Shown: in pieces, positions 16,570 to 25,525 of the stretch
Layout of the letters: each line of letters starts with the position of its first letter
Numbering within the stretch: the first letter of the stretch is position 1
Source: Paludibacteraceae bacterium
GTDB lineage: Bacteria; Bacteroidota; Bacteroidia; Bacteroidales; Paludibacteraceae
Direction: 5' to 3'
Assembly: GCA_017456885.1 (NCBI GenBank)
Contig: JAFTIM010000006.1
Coordinates: forward strand, 62,001-126,000
Length of the DNA: 64,000 nucleotides
The notes under the pieces: generated by a model
What the model saw: only the letters and a program-made list of their open reading frames with translations
The model's database searches: none
What the model was told of the DNA's origin: nothing
Program-made: the position numbers and the translations under genes

Positions 16570-18692
16570 AAAAATTATTACTGTTTTTATTGTGTATCCC
16601 AACGCTGCTGACAGCACAAAACAAGTTGTCGCCTTACACAAACATTTTTCTACAACAACAGAAAGAGGCTCAAACCGAAATACAAAAAGTAACCCTCAAG
16701 AATCTGTATTCGATAACAACCAACGATGAAAACGAGGAACTCGTTTCCGGATTTTTGTTTCTCAAATCGGGATACGACACCGATGAATTGGAAAATTTAG
16801 GCGTACTCGTCAATACCGACATCGATAGTCTTTTTACGGTAAGCATTCCTCTCTCAAAATTGGAAGAGGTTGTTGCTCTCGACTATGTGAAACGTTTTGA
16901 GATGGGAACTCCCGTGTTTAAAACCATGAATACTGCACGCGGAAAAGCCTCTGTTGACGAGGTACACAACGGACAAGGAGGATTACCTCAAGGTTATACC
17001 GGTAAAAATACCGTTATCGGAATTGTGGACATCGGGTTGCAATACGACCATATCAACTTTTACACGAAAGACAGAAGCGACTTACGCGTAAAACGCGTAT
17101 GGAATCAGTCGGCAACTGGAACAGCAGCTACCCGTCCTACAGGATTTACTTACGGTAGAGAATACAAAACAAAAGCCAGCATTCTCGCCGCAAAACGCGA
17201 CAATACATCAGAAACTCACGGTACTCACGTTGCAGGTATTGCTGCCGGCTCTACTACTTTCAACAAATACGGAGGTGTGGCACCCGATGCCGATATTATA
17301 ATGGTTAGCGTTAATACCAACCAAAACAATGCCATTTTGGATGGTATAAAATACTGTTTCAATAGTGCAGAAGGCAAACCTTGCGTAGTAAACGTAAGTT
17401 GGGGTTCGCACATCGGTCCTCACGATGGCACGTCGGCTTTCGACCAAGCCCTGAATGGAATTGTAGGCGAAAAGAAAATCGTAGTGGGCAGCGCCGGTAA
17501 CGAAGGAAGCGACTATATTCACAGCGGCAAAACATTGACCGACACCGACACGATATTAAACACCATTATTGAACCTTACAACAATTATGTAATGGTTGAT
17601 GTTTGGGGCGATGTGGCACAAAACTACCAACTACAAATATGTATTTTCGATGCAAGCGGAAATGAGTTGTTCACATCAAAAGCCATCGATGCCACACAAA
17701 CTTCGTCGCAAAACATCAGCTTACGAAACGGCGGAAGCGGAACTATCAGTTGTGAATCGGAATTAAACCCGACCAACAACAAAGGGAATGTTTTCTTATA
17801 CGCTCAAAATGCAGTTATAGATGCAGGCAACTACTTAGGGCTGAAAATTATCGGGAAAAACGGCACGATAAACGCATGGGCTCAATATGGCAATTTTGCC
17901 ACAAAATCGATTGCAGGATTTACTGCCGACAACACCATTTCCGTAGGCGAAATAGGCGGCACGGCCGAACGCATCATTACCGTAGGGTCATTCAACAGCA
18001 GTTATGGAACAATAGGAAAAATCTCCGACTTTTCGAGTTTAGGACCTACAGCCGACAATCGAACCAAACCCGATGTGTTGGCTCCCGGATGCGTCATTAT
18101 ATCTTCTGTTAACGGATATGCCGTTACTACCGAAGCAGATATGGCTAAGCAATCGGGCTGGAAGTTCTTGAAAACAGAAACGGTTGACAACGTCAAATAT
18201 CGGTATGGGAAAATGCAAGGTACATCGATGGCATCGCCATTTATGGCGGGAGTAGTTGCCCTTTGGATGGGAAATGCCCGTTTTCTTACTCCCGAAGGCG
18301 TAAAAGAGGTGCTTGAAAAAACCGCCACTCAAGACTCTTACACAAGTGTAACTCCTAACAACTCGGCAGGATATGGTAAAGTAAACGCCTTGGCAGGATT
18401 GATAGAAACGTTCTCGTTTTCCTCTATTGAAGAAATCGAGAAATCGAATGCAACATTGATTTGCTATCCGAATCCCGTTATAGACAAATTACATGTATTC
18501 TTCCCAAAAACCGATAAAAACGTAACTATTTCGGTATGGAACGTCAATGGACAAATGGTAAGTTCACGCTATTTTGAGAAGGTTGTCAATTTGCAACAAG
18601 AGACTATCGATTTTTCGGGAATCTCAAGCGGACTTTACATTGTGAGAATTTCGGGGAACAAAACCTCCGAAACCTTCAAAATTCAAAAATAA
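16566..18692 (+). CDS. Subtilisin-like S8 serine protease with T9SS C-terminal sorting tail
   Basis: A secreted protease of 708 residues. A signal peptide (residues 1-18, ending LLTAQ) is followed by a prodomain (about 19-125). The S8 catalytic domain has Asp155 in GIVDIGLQYDH, His221 in ETHGTHVAGIAAG and Ser554 in QGTSMASPFMAG, with an insertion of about 130 residues between His and Ser. The last 75 residues are a type IX secretion tail (YPNPVIDKLHV, then NVNGQMV, then SGLYIVRI), so the enzyme should pass through the outer membrane and be released or attached at the surface. Translation is coupled to the preceding prodomain-like lipoprotein. A terminator lies at 18716-18748, inside the end of the convergent gene. 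Confidence 0.95.
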   Translation: MKKLLLFLLCIPTLLTAQNKLSPYTNIFLQQQKEAQTEIQKVTLKNLYSITTNDENEELVSGFLFLKSGYDTDELENLGVLVNTDIDSLFTVSIPLSKLEEVVALDYVKRFEMGTPVFKTMNTARGKASVDEVHNGQGGLPQGYTGKNTVIGIVDIGLQYDHINFYTKDRSDLRVKRVWNQSATGTAATRPTGFTYGREYKTKASILAAKRDNTSETHGTHVAGIAAGSTTFNKYGGVAPDADIIMVSVNTNQNNAILDGIKYCFNSAEGKPCVVNVSWGSHIGPHDGTSAFDQALNGIVGEKKIVVGSAGNEGSDYIHSGKTLTDTDTILNTIIEPYNNYVMVDVWGDVAQNYQLQICIFDASGNELFTSKAIDATQTSSQNISLRNGGSGTISCESELNPTNNKGNVFLYAQNAVIDAGNYLGLKIIGKNGTINAWAQYGNFATKSIAGFTADNTISVGEIGGTAERIITVGSFNSSYGTIGKISDFSSLGPTADNRTKPDVLAPGCVIISSVNGYAVTTEADMAKQSGWKFLKTETVDNVKYRYGKMQGTSMASPFMAGVVALWMGNARFLTPEGVKEVLEKTATQDSYTSVTPNNSAGYGKVNALAGLIETFSFSSIEEIEKSNATLICYPNPVIDKLHVFFPKTDKNVTISVWNVNGQMVSSRYFEKVVNLQQETIDFSGISSGLYIVRISGNKTSETFKIQK

Positions 18693-18695
18693 CTT

Positions 18696-19847
18696 TTAGT
18701 TAAGAAATTTTATATTACCCGAGTAACTACCTGTTATTCGGGTATTTTCATATCTTAAGTTGCAGGTTAACGTATATTTGGAATTGTTGTTGGCAACAAG
18801 TACATCGCCCGACACAAAGGGAGAGTTTTCGGTACCAAGCAGCCAGCTGCCTTCGCAGCTACTTTCGAGCAAACTCCCTTTTGCAAGCGAAAATTCTGCA
18901 CCGCTCTCCGAAATCGAATAATCGCCAATAGGAATGGCATTAGAAGCACTCAAAGCCACATTAAACAGAAGTTGTAAAGAGTCGGTGTCATTTTTCAGCA
19001 TCACCATCATTTGCTTTGAGCCGCCCTCTGTCGAGATTTCTTGTGCCGTTGCCGACGAAAAAGTCATTGTTTTTTCTTCCACATCGGCTTCCGAAGCATC
19101 GAAAGCGGCAATCTCCCCTTTAAAACTACCCGAAATAACTTCGCCTTTTTCACCCAAAAACGATACATTGACGGCGTATTCATCGGCATTCTTATCAACC
19201 ACGCAACTTCCGCTTTTAATAAATATAGCGCCAAGGCTTTGAGCCACAAGTTGTCCCAAATAAGAACCCGGAGCATATTTTTCGACATTGCTTCCCGGAA
19301 AAAACGTCATTGCTTTTCCCGTTGTATCGTTGTTAAAAGTTCCTGCAACAAGCAGCGTATCGTCTTTCGACTGATTCAATGAAATGTTAAGAAAAAAGCC
19401 TTCGCCCTCGACAACTCCCGAACCTTTATGCTCAAGTCCGTCGTCTAACAATCGTAAAATCACATTATTCGTTCCTTTCTTATATGCATCACCCAAGAAA
19501 TACAATATAGCCGTATGAAACGAGAAATCGGCCTTAACCGCCAATACGGTTATTTTACATTCGGCATAAACCTTATCGCAAATGGCACCGACAACGGCCT
19601 CTCCCGGAGTCAGCGCACGAATGGTCCCGTTATCAGAAACAGAAACTACGCTTTCGTTACTACTCTCCCATGTAATATCGGCATTGCGTGTGGCTGCAAG
19701 CGGATAAACCGAAACTTCGAGTTGGGCCGTATCGCCCATGGTCATCACTTTCACTCTTTCGCTAAGCACCAACGAAGTTACTTTCTCGTTGTCGCACGAG
19801 GCTAATAACAAGACAAAAAGCATTGAAACAAAAAAGACCTTTTTCAT
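18696..19847 (-). CDS. Lipoprotein with a Big_2 (Ig-like) domain
   Basis: A 383-residue cell-envelope lipoprotein. I chose the Met at 19845-19847 because it begins the signal peptide MKKVFFVSMLFVLLLASC, with the lipobox Cys at residue 18; the 17 upstream residues do not look like an N-terminus. A bacterial Ig-like Big_2 domain spans about residues 25-100 (SVYPLAATRNADITWESSNE, then GTIRALTPGEAVVGA). The remainder is beta-rich and I do not recognise it. The start overlaps the upstream permease stop by 4 nt. Surface or periplasmic adhesion/scaffold roles are known for Big_2 proteins, but nothing specific can be said here. Confidence 0.8.
   Translation of the reverse strand: MKKVFFVSMLFVLLLASCDNEKVTSLVLSERVKVMTMGDTAQLEVSVYPLAATRNADITWESSNESVVSVSDNGTIRALTPGEAVVGAICDKVYAECKITVLAVKADFSFHTAILYFLGDAYKKGTNNVILRLLDDGLEHKGSGVVEGEGFFLNISLNQSKDDTLLVAGTFNNDTTGKAMTFFPGSNVEKYAPGSYLGQLVAQSLGAIFIKSGSCVVDKNADEYAVNVSFLGEKGEVISGSFKGEIAAFDASEADVEEKTMTFSSATAQEISTEGGSKQMMVMLKNDTDSLQLLFNVALSASNAIPIGDYSISESGAEFSLAKGSLLESSCEGSWLLGTENSPFVSGDVLVANNNSKYTLTCNLRYENTRITGSYSGNIKFLN
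18716..18748 (+). terminator. Terminator of the S8 protease gene, inside the convergent coding end
   Basis: TACCCGAGTAAC (18716-18727) pairs with GTTATTCGGGTA (18733-18744) with one mismatch and a 5-nt loop, followed by TTTTC. It lies within the last codons of the convergent Big_2 lipoprotein gene, so one sequence serves as coding end and terminator. Confidence 0.65.
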
Positions 19848-21082
19848 TGTGTCAGAATTTTTTTTCGTAAATAACGTACAGGATAGCAGGCTGCACAAAA
19901 TCCTAATGCTACAACCGTCGAAAATATCAATAATATATCACCAAATTTTACAATCACCGGATAGACATCGACAACATAGCCTCCTTCCATTTTAAGCCAA
20001 CCGAAGTATTGTTGGGACAAACAAAGCAATACGCCCAAAATCAATCCTACAACCGCTCCTGTAATGGAAATCAACCAACCTTCGCAAAGAAAAATGGTAC
20101 GAATAAGTTGTTGCGAAGCACCCATTTTATGCAATGTTGCAATATCGTCTTTTTTGTCAATAATAAGCATTGACAACGAACCTATAATATTAAACGTAGC
20201 AACCAACAGAATCAACGAAAGAATTAAAAAAGTTATCCATTTTTCTATCTGCATAATACGGAAAAAATCCGCCTGCTGTTCATATTTATTTTTCACGGAA
20301 AAATCCTCACCCAAAAGTTGCTTTATTCTTGCTTGAACTGCAACTGTTTTTTTGGGTTCAACTTTCAGCTCTATGGCTGAAACCTCCGTCGAATCGCGCT
20401 CAAACAGCGAGCGAGCCAACTCTATATCCACAAACAAGTATTTGTTGTCAAGTTCATTCTCTTGTACCGAATAAATGCCCGATATTAAAACATTTTGTTG
20501 ATTAAACGACTTTTCGGGAGCAAGTACATTGATTTTTGATGTCCTTTTTGGCACAAATATTTTCAAGGCATCGGCAAATTGCAACCCAACATTCAACTGA
20601 CAAGCCAACCCGACACCGATAACCGCATAATGACTAATACGATCGTGAACAAGAAATTGCCCGTCGTACATAATGCTGTCAACACAAACGGCTTTCAAGT
20701 AATTTTTATCAACCCCTTTTACAACCACAGGCGTTTGTCGATTTTTATATGCAATCAGAGCGTTGTCTTCCAACACTTTGCTGAAACAAACGACATCGTC
20801 CATCTCTCGTATCCGTTCAAAATCGGCATTGTCGATGCTAAAAGTTTTTCCTTTTACCGCTTCTATTTTCAAATCGGGATCGAAGCTGGCAAACATATCC
20901 TCTACCAACGACTCAAACCCGTTGAATACGGACAAAACACAAACCAATGCCAATGTACCCAAACAAACTCCGCCTGTTGCAATAAACGATATGACATTTA
21001 TAGCATTCTGTTTTTTTTTAGAAAAAAGATAACGGAAAGCCACAAAAAAAGCAAAACGATAATTTCGTTTTCGTAAAAGCAT
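19844..21082 (-). CDS. LolC/E-like FtsX-family ABC permease
   Basis: A 412-residue inner-membrane protein. The N-terminal helix is at about residues 30-55. A large periplasmic MacB-PCD-like domain covers about 60-265. Three C-terminal helices (about 275-405) form the FtsX domain (ITFLILSLILLVATFNIIGS). The pattern matches LolC/LolE, the permeases that extract lipoproteins for transport to the outer membrane. The partner ATPase is not adjacent. The ATG overlaps the rbfA stop by one base, and its own stop overlaps the Big_2 lipoprotein start by 4 nt. Lipoprotein sorting is a family-based assignment; another FtsX-type function cannot be excluded. Confidence 0.85.
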   Translation of the reverse strand: MLLRKRNYRFAFFVAFRYLFSKKKQNAINVISFIATGGVCLGTLALVCVLSVFNGFESLVEDMFASFDPDLKIEAVKGKTFSIDNADFERIREMDDVVCFSKVLEDNALIAYKNRQTPVVVKGVDKNYLKAVCVDSIMYDGQFLVHDRISHYAVIGVGLACQLNVGLQFADALKIFVPKRTSKINVLAPEKSFNQQNVLISGIYSVQENELDNKYLFVDIELARSLFERDSTEVSAIELKVEPKKTVAVQARIKQLLGEDFSVKNKYEQQADFFRIMQIEKWITFLILSLILLVATFNIIGSLSMLIIDKKDDIATLHKMGASQQLIRTIFLCEGWLISITGAVVGLILGVLLCLSQQYFGWLKMEGGYVVDVYPVIVKFGDILLIFSTVVALGFCAACYPVRYLRKKILTQ

Positions 21083-21417
21083 TATTGTTTTAATAAATTG
21101 TCGATATTTTCGAGGTAATCAAGCGTATCGTCAATAAAAAAAGACAACTCGGGGATAATTCTTAACTGATTTTTGACACGATTGCCCAACTCAAATCTTA
21201 TTGCTTTGACCTTTTCTTGAATGTTTTTCAAAATCGTTTCCGCATCCTTACTCGGAAAAATGCTCAAATAAATCCGGGCAATCGACAAATCGGGCGAAAT
21301 ACGCACATTTGTTACCGAAATCAATGTCCCCTTTATATCTTTTGCGTAAAGAAGAAAAATCTCCCCCAACTCTTTTTGCAATAAGCGAGATATTTTTTGC
21401 TGACGTGTATTTTCCAT
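21082..21417 (-). CDS. rbfA: Ribosome-binding factor A
   Basis: A small KH-like protein (111 residues) that helps mature the 30S subunit and 16S rRNA 5' end. It begins MENTRQQKISRLLQKELGEI and has the family's ISVTNVRISPDLSIARIYLS strand and a PELSFFIDDTLDY segment near the end. It is the first gene of a minus-strand run with the LolC/E-like permease and Big_2 lipoprotein. A -7 box TATCTTTG on the minus strand (21440-21447) lies about 25 bases upstream. Confidence 0.95.
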   Translation of the reverse strand: MENTRQQKISRLLQKELGEIFLLYAKDIKGTLISVTNVRISPDLSIARIYLSIFPSKDAETILKNIQEKVKAIRFELGNRVKNQLRIIPELSFFIDDTLDYLENIDNLLKQ

Positions 21418-21439
21418 AAAAATTCAAATTTCTTTATCA

Positions 21440-21447
21440 CAAAGATA
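21440..21447 (-). promoter_or_regulatory. -7 element of rbfA
   Basis: TATCTTTG on the minus strand, 22 bases upstream of the rbfA ATG. No clear TTTG -33 element at the usual distance. It is divergent from the S41 protease promoter. Confidence 0.5.
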
Positions 21448-21494
21448 ATGACTTTTAATAGAATATATCGGCAGGCAAATCATTTTCTTTTTCG

Positions 21495-21502
21495 TATTTT
21501 TG
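21495..21502 (+). promoter_or_regulatory. -7 element of the S41 protease gene
   Basis: TATTTTTG matches TAnnTTTG and lies 29 bases upstream of the ATG at 21532. The -33 region is weak. Confidence 0.5.
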
Positions 21503-21531
21503 CAATCGGCATTTAAAAAAATTGCGTTTTT

Positions 21532-23130
21532 ATGCATAAATTAAGAATTTGTTTTTTCAGTCTCGTCATCGCTTTTTGTTCGACTACATACGCTGAAAAC
21601 GGGGTTTCTGTCGATTATTGGAAATTAAGCAAAGCTTTCTATGCCATTCAGAAATGTTATGTTGACTCGCTCTCGGAAGCCAAACTTGCCGAAAGTGCCA
21701 TACGAGGTATGCTGAAAGAACTCGACCCTCATTCCGTTTACATTCCGGCAGAAGAGGTGGAGCGTGCCAACGAATCGATTGTAGGGAACTTCGACGGCAT
21801 CGGCATCTCTTTTCAAATGATAGACGATACGCTCTCGGTAATGCAAACCATTGCCGGTTGCCCTGCCGAGAAAGTAGGAGTCGTTGCCGGCGACAAAATC
21901 ATTGCTGTTTCGGGGAAAACCATCGCCGGAGTTAAAATGCCGACAAGCGACATATCGAAAATGATACGTGGACCACGCGGCACCGATGTTTCGGTAAAAA
22001 TTGTCAGACAAGGAGTAGCCAAACCCATCGACTTTCTGATTACACGCGACAAAATTCCCATTTACAGTTTAGATGCCGCTTATCTCATAGCCCCACAAAC
22101 AGCCTACATCAAACTCAACAGTTTTGCTCAAAACACAATGGAGGAAATCTACAATGCGTGCGAAGAGCAACACCTTTGGAAATGCAAAAATTTGATACTC
22201 GACCTGCAAGGCAACGGCGGAGGACTTTTAAGCACGGCACTCTATTTAGCCGATGAGTTTTTGGAAAATCAAAAACTGATTGTGTACACAAAAGGATTTC
22301 AGGAACCTCAAAAAAACGATTTTGCCACCCGCCAAGGGCATTTTGAAAAAGCAAATCTAATAATCCTTGTCGATGAGTCTTCGGCATCGGCAAGTGAGAT
22401 TGTTGCAGGCGCCATTCAAGATTGGGACAGAGGTCTGATTATCGGGCGTCGCACATTCGGCAAAGGGCTTGTACAACGCCCTATGATATTGCCTGATGGT
22501 TCTCACATCCGCCTTACCGTTGCACGTTACTACACACCCTCGGGGCGTTGCATTCAAAAACCATACAACAAAGGTGATGAATCATACCAAAAAGAACTCA
22601 TACAACGGTTACAACATGGCGAATTGGGGACTTCGGACAGCATAAAATTCCCCGACTCGTTACGTTACGAAACATGCTCGCTTCATCGTACGGTGTACGG
22701 AGGAGGAGGTATCATGCCCGATATTTTCGTTCCATTGGATACCACTTTTTATTCTGACTATTATCGCGACCTGCTTGCCAAAGGCGTCATCAGCAAAACA
22801 ATAGCCAACTACATCAGCAAAAATTCGGAAGAACTTCGCCAAAGATATTCCGATTTCGAGCAATTCAACCAGCATTTCGAGGTAAACGATATGCTATTAA
22901 ACGAATTGATAGAAAATGGCGAGAAAGCAGGTATTCACTTCAATGAGGCAGAATTTAACACCTCAAAGCCCTTTATCACGTTGCAAATAAAAGCCATCAT
23001 CGCACGCGATTTATGGACAACAAGTTGTTATTACAAAATAATGAACGAGTTTAATGTTCCTTTGAAAAAAGCACTTGAACTTTTTTCAAATCCGATTAAA
23101 ATAATCCAATTTTTACAGAAAAAATCATGA
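21532..23130 (+). CDS. S41-family C-terminal processing protease
   Basis: A periplasmic serine protease of 532 residues: signal peptide (residues 1-21, ending TTYA), a helical N-terminal part, a PDZ domain (about 85-165; PAEKVGVVAGDKIIAVSGK) and the S41 catalytic core. The nucleophile Ser lies in DESSASASEIVAGA (about residue 285) and the general-base Lys in RTFGKGLVQ (about residue 311). A long helical C-terminal extension follows (about 405-532), as in the Bacteroidota CtpA group. Family members cleave C-termini of envelope proteins. The last 4 nt overlap the MFS start. Confidence 0.94.
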   Translation: MHKLRICFFSLVIAFCSTTYAENGVSVDYWKLSKAFYAIQKCYVDSLSEAKLAESAIRGMLKELDPHSVYIPAEEVERANESIVGNFDGIGISFQMIDDTLSVMQTIAGCPAEKVGVVAGDKIIAVSGKTIAGVKMPTSDISKMIRGPRGTDVSVKIVRQGVAKPIDFLITRDKIPIYSLDAAYLIAPQTAYIKLNSFAQNTMEEIYNACEEQHLWKCKNLILDLQGNGGGLLSTALYLADEFLENQKLIVYTKGFQEPQKNDFATRQGHFEKANLIILVDESSASASEIVAGAIQDWDRGLIIGRRTFGKGLVQRPMILPDGSHIRLTVARYYTPSGRCIQKPYNKGDESYQKELIQRLQHGELGTSDSIKFPDSLRYETCSLHRTVYGGGGIMPDIFVPLDTTFYSDYYRDLLAKGVISKTIANYISKNSEELRQRYSDFEQFNQHFEVNDMLLNELIENGEKAGIHFNEAEFNTSKPFITLQIKAIIARDLWTTSCYYKIMNEFNVPLKKALELFSNPIKIIQFLQKKS

Positions 23131-24746
23131 CAGAAAAAATTTCCACTTTGAGAGACAATGCGGCTATTAGATGGATTGCGTTGTTGTTGTTAGCATTAGC
23201 TATGTTTTGTTCGTACATTTTTATGGACATTCTTTCACCTATCAAAGACTTAATGCAAGAAACACGCGGTTGGGACTCTACGGCATTCGGCACGATGCAG
23301 GGATCCGAAACATTTCTGAACGTGTTCGTATTTTTCTTAATCTTTGCCGGCATTATTCTCGACAAAATGGGCGTGCGTTTCACGGCAGTTTTGTCCGGCA
23401 CCGTAATGCTTGTCGGTGCGTTAATTAAGTGGTATGCCGTCGATGATGCATTCGTAGGGAGCAGCCTCGAAACGTGGTTTACAAACAACTTGAATTACAT
23501 TCCATTGTTCGATGAAATCGGCGTTTCCCCATTTTATCGCGAAATGCCTGCTTCGGCAAAATTGGCTGCCATTGGATTTATGATTTTCGGTTGCGGCGTC
23601 GAAATGGCCGGTATCACCGTATCGCGCGGCATTGTCAAATGGTTCAAAGGTCGCGAAATGGCGTTGGCTATGGGTTCCGAAATGGCGTTGGCACGATTGG
23701 GCGTGGCAACGTGTATGATATTTTCGCCCTTTTTTGCGAAATTGGGCGGCAACGTCGATGTGTCGCGTTCCGTGGCGTTCGGCGTCGTGCTTTTGTGCAT
23801 TGCATTGATAATGTTCATCGTTTACTTCTTTATGGACAAAAAATTGGACGCTCAAACCGGCGAAGCCGAAGAAAAGGACGATCCGTTCAAAATCAGCGAT
23901 TTAGGCAAAATTCTCTCAAGCATGGGCTTTTGGCTTGTAGCTCTGCTTTGTGTACTCTACTATTCGGCTATTTTCCCGTTCCAAAAATATGCGGTCAACA
24001 TGCTGCAATGCAACCTGACATTGCAACTGCCCGAAAACGGCTCATTTTGGGCAGGAGATAGTGTTACCATCATTCAATATCTGATAATGCTGGTTGTTGC
24101 CGGATTCTCTTTTTCGAGCAATTTCATGAAAAACACCACTCTGAAATCCCTATTTATGGCAATAGCTGTGGTTGCACTCGTTATTTACTGCTATATGGGT
24201 TATATGCGAGGAACAGCCGAATCCATTTTTGCGGTATTCCCTCTATTGGCAGTAGCAATAACGCCAATATTGGGCAACTATGTGGATAAAAAAGGTAAAG
24301 CAGCTTCGATGTTGATGATAGGCTCTCTGTTGTTGATTGCATGTCATTTGACGTTTGCGTTTGTTTTACCATTATTTAAAGGCAATGCCATCGGAGGAAC
24401 CATTGTTGCTTACATCACAATCTTGGTATTGGGAGCTTCATTCTCATTAGTACCGGCATCGTTGTGGCCGAGCGTTCCGAAATTGGTGGACGAAAAAATC
24501 ATCGGTTCGGCCTATGCTCTCATCTTTTGGATTCAGAATATCGGTTTGTGGTTGTTCCCGTTGCTCATCGGCAAAGTATTGGACAAAACAAACATCGGCG
24601 TAGAAGACGCCACAAAGTTGGATTATACATGGCCATTGGTTATGCTGGCTTGCTTGGGTATAGCGGCATTTTTGTTGGGCGTGATTTTAAAATCGTGGGA
24701 CAAAAAGAAACAACTTGGTCTTGAAGATCCTAACATCAAAGACTAA
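23127..24746 (+). CDS. Major facilitator superfamily transporter
   Basis: A 539-residue inner-membrane protein with about 12 hydrophobic helices and a large charged loop near residues 235-255 (AQTGEAEEKDDPFKISDL) between the halves. The motif-A-like GIILDKMGVRF follows helix 2. The family resemblance is to the Bacteroidales MFS group of about 530 residues with no assigned substrate. It overlaps the S41 protease stop by 4 nt, and argB starts 4 nt after its own stop, so it is in one run with protease and arginine genes. The substrate cannot be inferred from the sequence. Confidence 0.9.
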   Translation: MTEKISTLRDNAAIRWIALLLLALAMFCSYIFMDILSPIKDLMQETRGWDSTAFGTMQGSETFLNVFVFFLIFAGIILDKMGVRFTAVLSGTVMLVGALIKWYAVDDAFVGSSLETWFTNNLNYIPLFDEIGVSPFYREMPASAKLAAIGFMIFGCGVEMAGITVSRGIVKWFKGREMALAMGSEMALARLGVATCMIFSPFFAKLGGNVDVSRSVAFGVVLLCIALIMFIVYFFMDKKLDAQTGEAEEKDDPFKISDLGKILSSMGFWLVALLCVLYYSAIFPFQKYAVNMLQCNLTLQLPENGSFWAGDSVTIIQYLIMLVVAGFSFSSNFMKNTTLKSLFMAIAVVALVIYCYMGYMRGTAESIFAVFPLLAVAITPILGNYVDKKGKAASMLMIGSLLLIACHLTFAFVLPLFKGNAIGGTIVAYITILVLGASFSLVPASLWPSVPKLVDEKIIGSAYALIFWIQNIGLWLFPLLIGKVLDKTNIGVEDATKLDYTWPLVMLACLGIAAFLLGVILKSWDKKKQLGLEDPNIKD

Positions 24747-24750
24747 AACG

Positions 24751-25521
24751 ATGGAATCACTTACAATTATAAAAGTAGGCGGAAAAATAGTAGAAGAGTT
24801 CGAAAGTCTTGAACAACTTTTAACCGACTTCTCGCAGTTAAAAGGCTTAAAAATGCTTGTACACGGCGGCGGACGTTCTGCTACCAAATTTGCTGCACAA
24901 TTGGGTATCGAAACTCAAATGGTAAACGGCAAACGCATTACCGACAAAGCTATGCTCGACATTGTTACAATGGTGTACGGAGGATTGGTAAACAAAAACA
25001 TCGTGGCACAACTGCAAGCACGCAACATCAATGCATTAGGGCTGACAGGTGCCGATATGGGCAGCATACGCTCACACAAACGTCCCGTCAAGGAATTTGA
25101 TTATGGTTTTGTAGGCGATGTAGAGCAGGTAGATGGAGAAAAAATATCGGCTTTGCTAAATCTTGGTATATTGCCGGTATTTGCTCCTTTAACATTCGAT
25201 AAAAGCGGACAAATTCTAAACACAAACGCCGATACAGTAGCAGGTGAATTGGCAAAAGAGTTGGCCAAATTTTTCGATGTAACGTTAATTTTCTGTTTTG
25301 AGAAAAAAGGCGTTCTTACCGATATAAATGACGAAAACAGCGTTATTAAACAAATCTCTTCGGATAAATTTGAACAATTAAAAGCCGAAAGTGTTATTCA
25401 AGATGGAATGATTCCTAAATTAGAGAATGCCTTTGATGCCATTCGTGCCGGCGTTAAACAAGTAATTATAACAAAAGCCGATGCCATCGGCAAAAACGAA
25501 GGCACTACTATTATTGCATAA
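24751..25521 (+). CDS. argB: N-acetylglutamate kinase (possibly N-succinylglutamate kinase)
   Basis: Phosphorylates the N-acylated glutamate gamma-carboxylate, the second step of ornithine/arginine synthesis. The 256-residue amino-acid kinase fold begins MESLTIIKVGGKIVEEFESL. It has the nucleotide loop VHGGGRSATKFAAQLG, the substrate segment MVNGKRITDK and the LNTNADTVAGELAKEL region (mostly ATP site). The Met at 24751 was chosen over 24715 because the former matches the family start and the latter runs through the MFS stop. Bacteroides species are known to use succinylated intermediates; that may apply here too. Confidence 0.93.
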   Translation: MESLTIIKVGGKIVEEFESLEQLLTDFSQLKGLKMLVHGGGRSATKFAAQLGIETQMVNGKRITDKAMLDIVTMVYGGLVNKNIVAQLQARNINALGLTGADMGSIRSHKRPVKEFDYGFVGDVEQVDGEKISALLNLGILPVFAPLTFDKSGQILNTNADTVAGELAKELAKFFDVTLIFCFEKKGVLTDINDENSVIKQISSDKFEQLKAESVIQDGMIPKLENAFDAIRAGVKQVIITKADAIGKNEGTTIIA

Positions 25522-25525
25522 ACGA

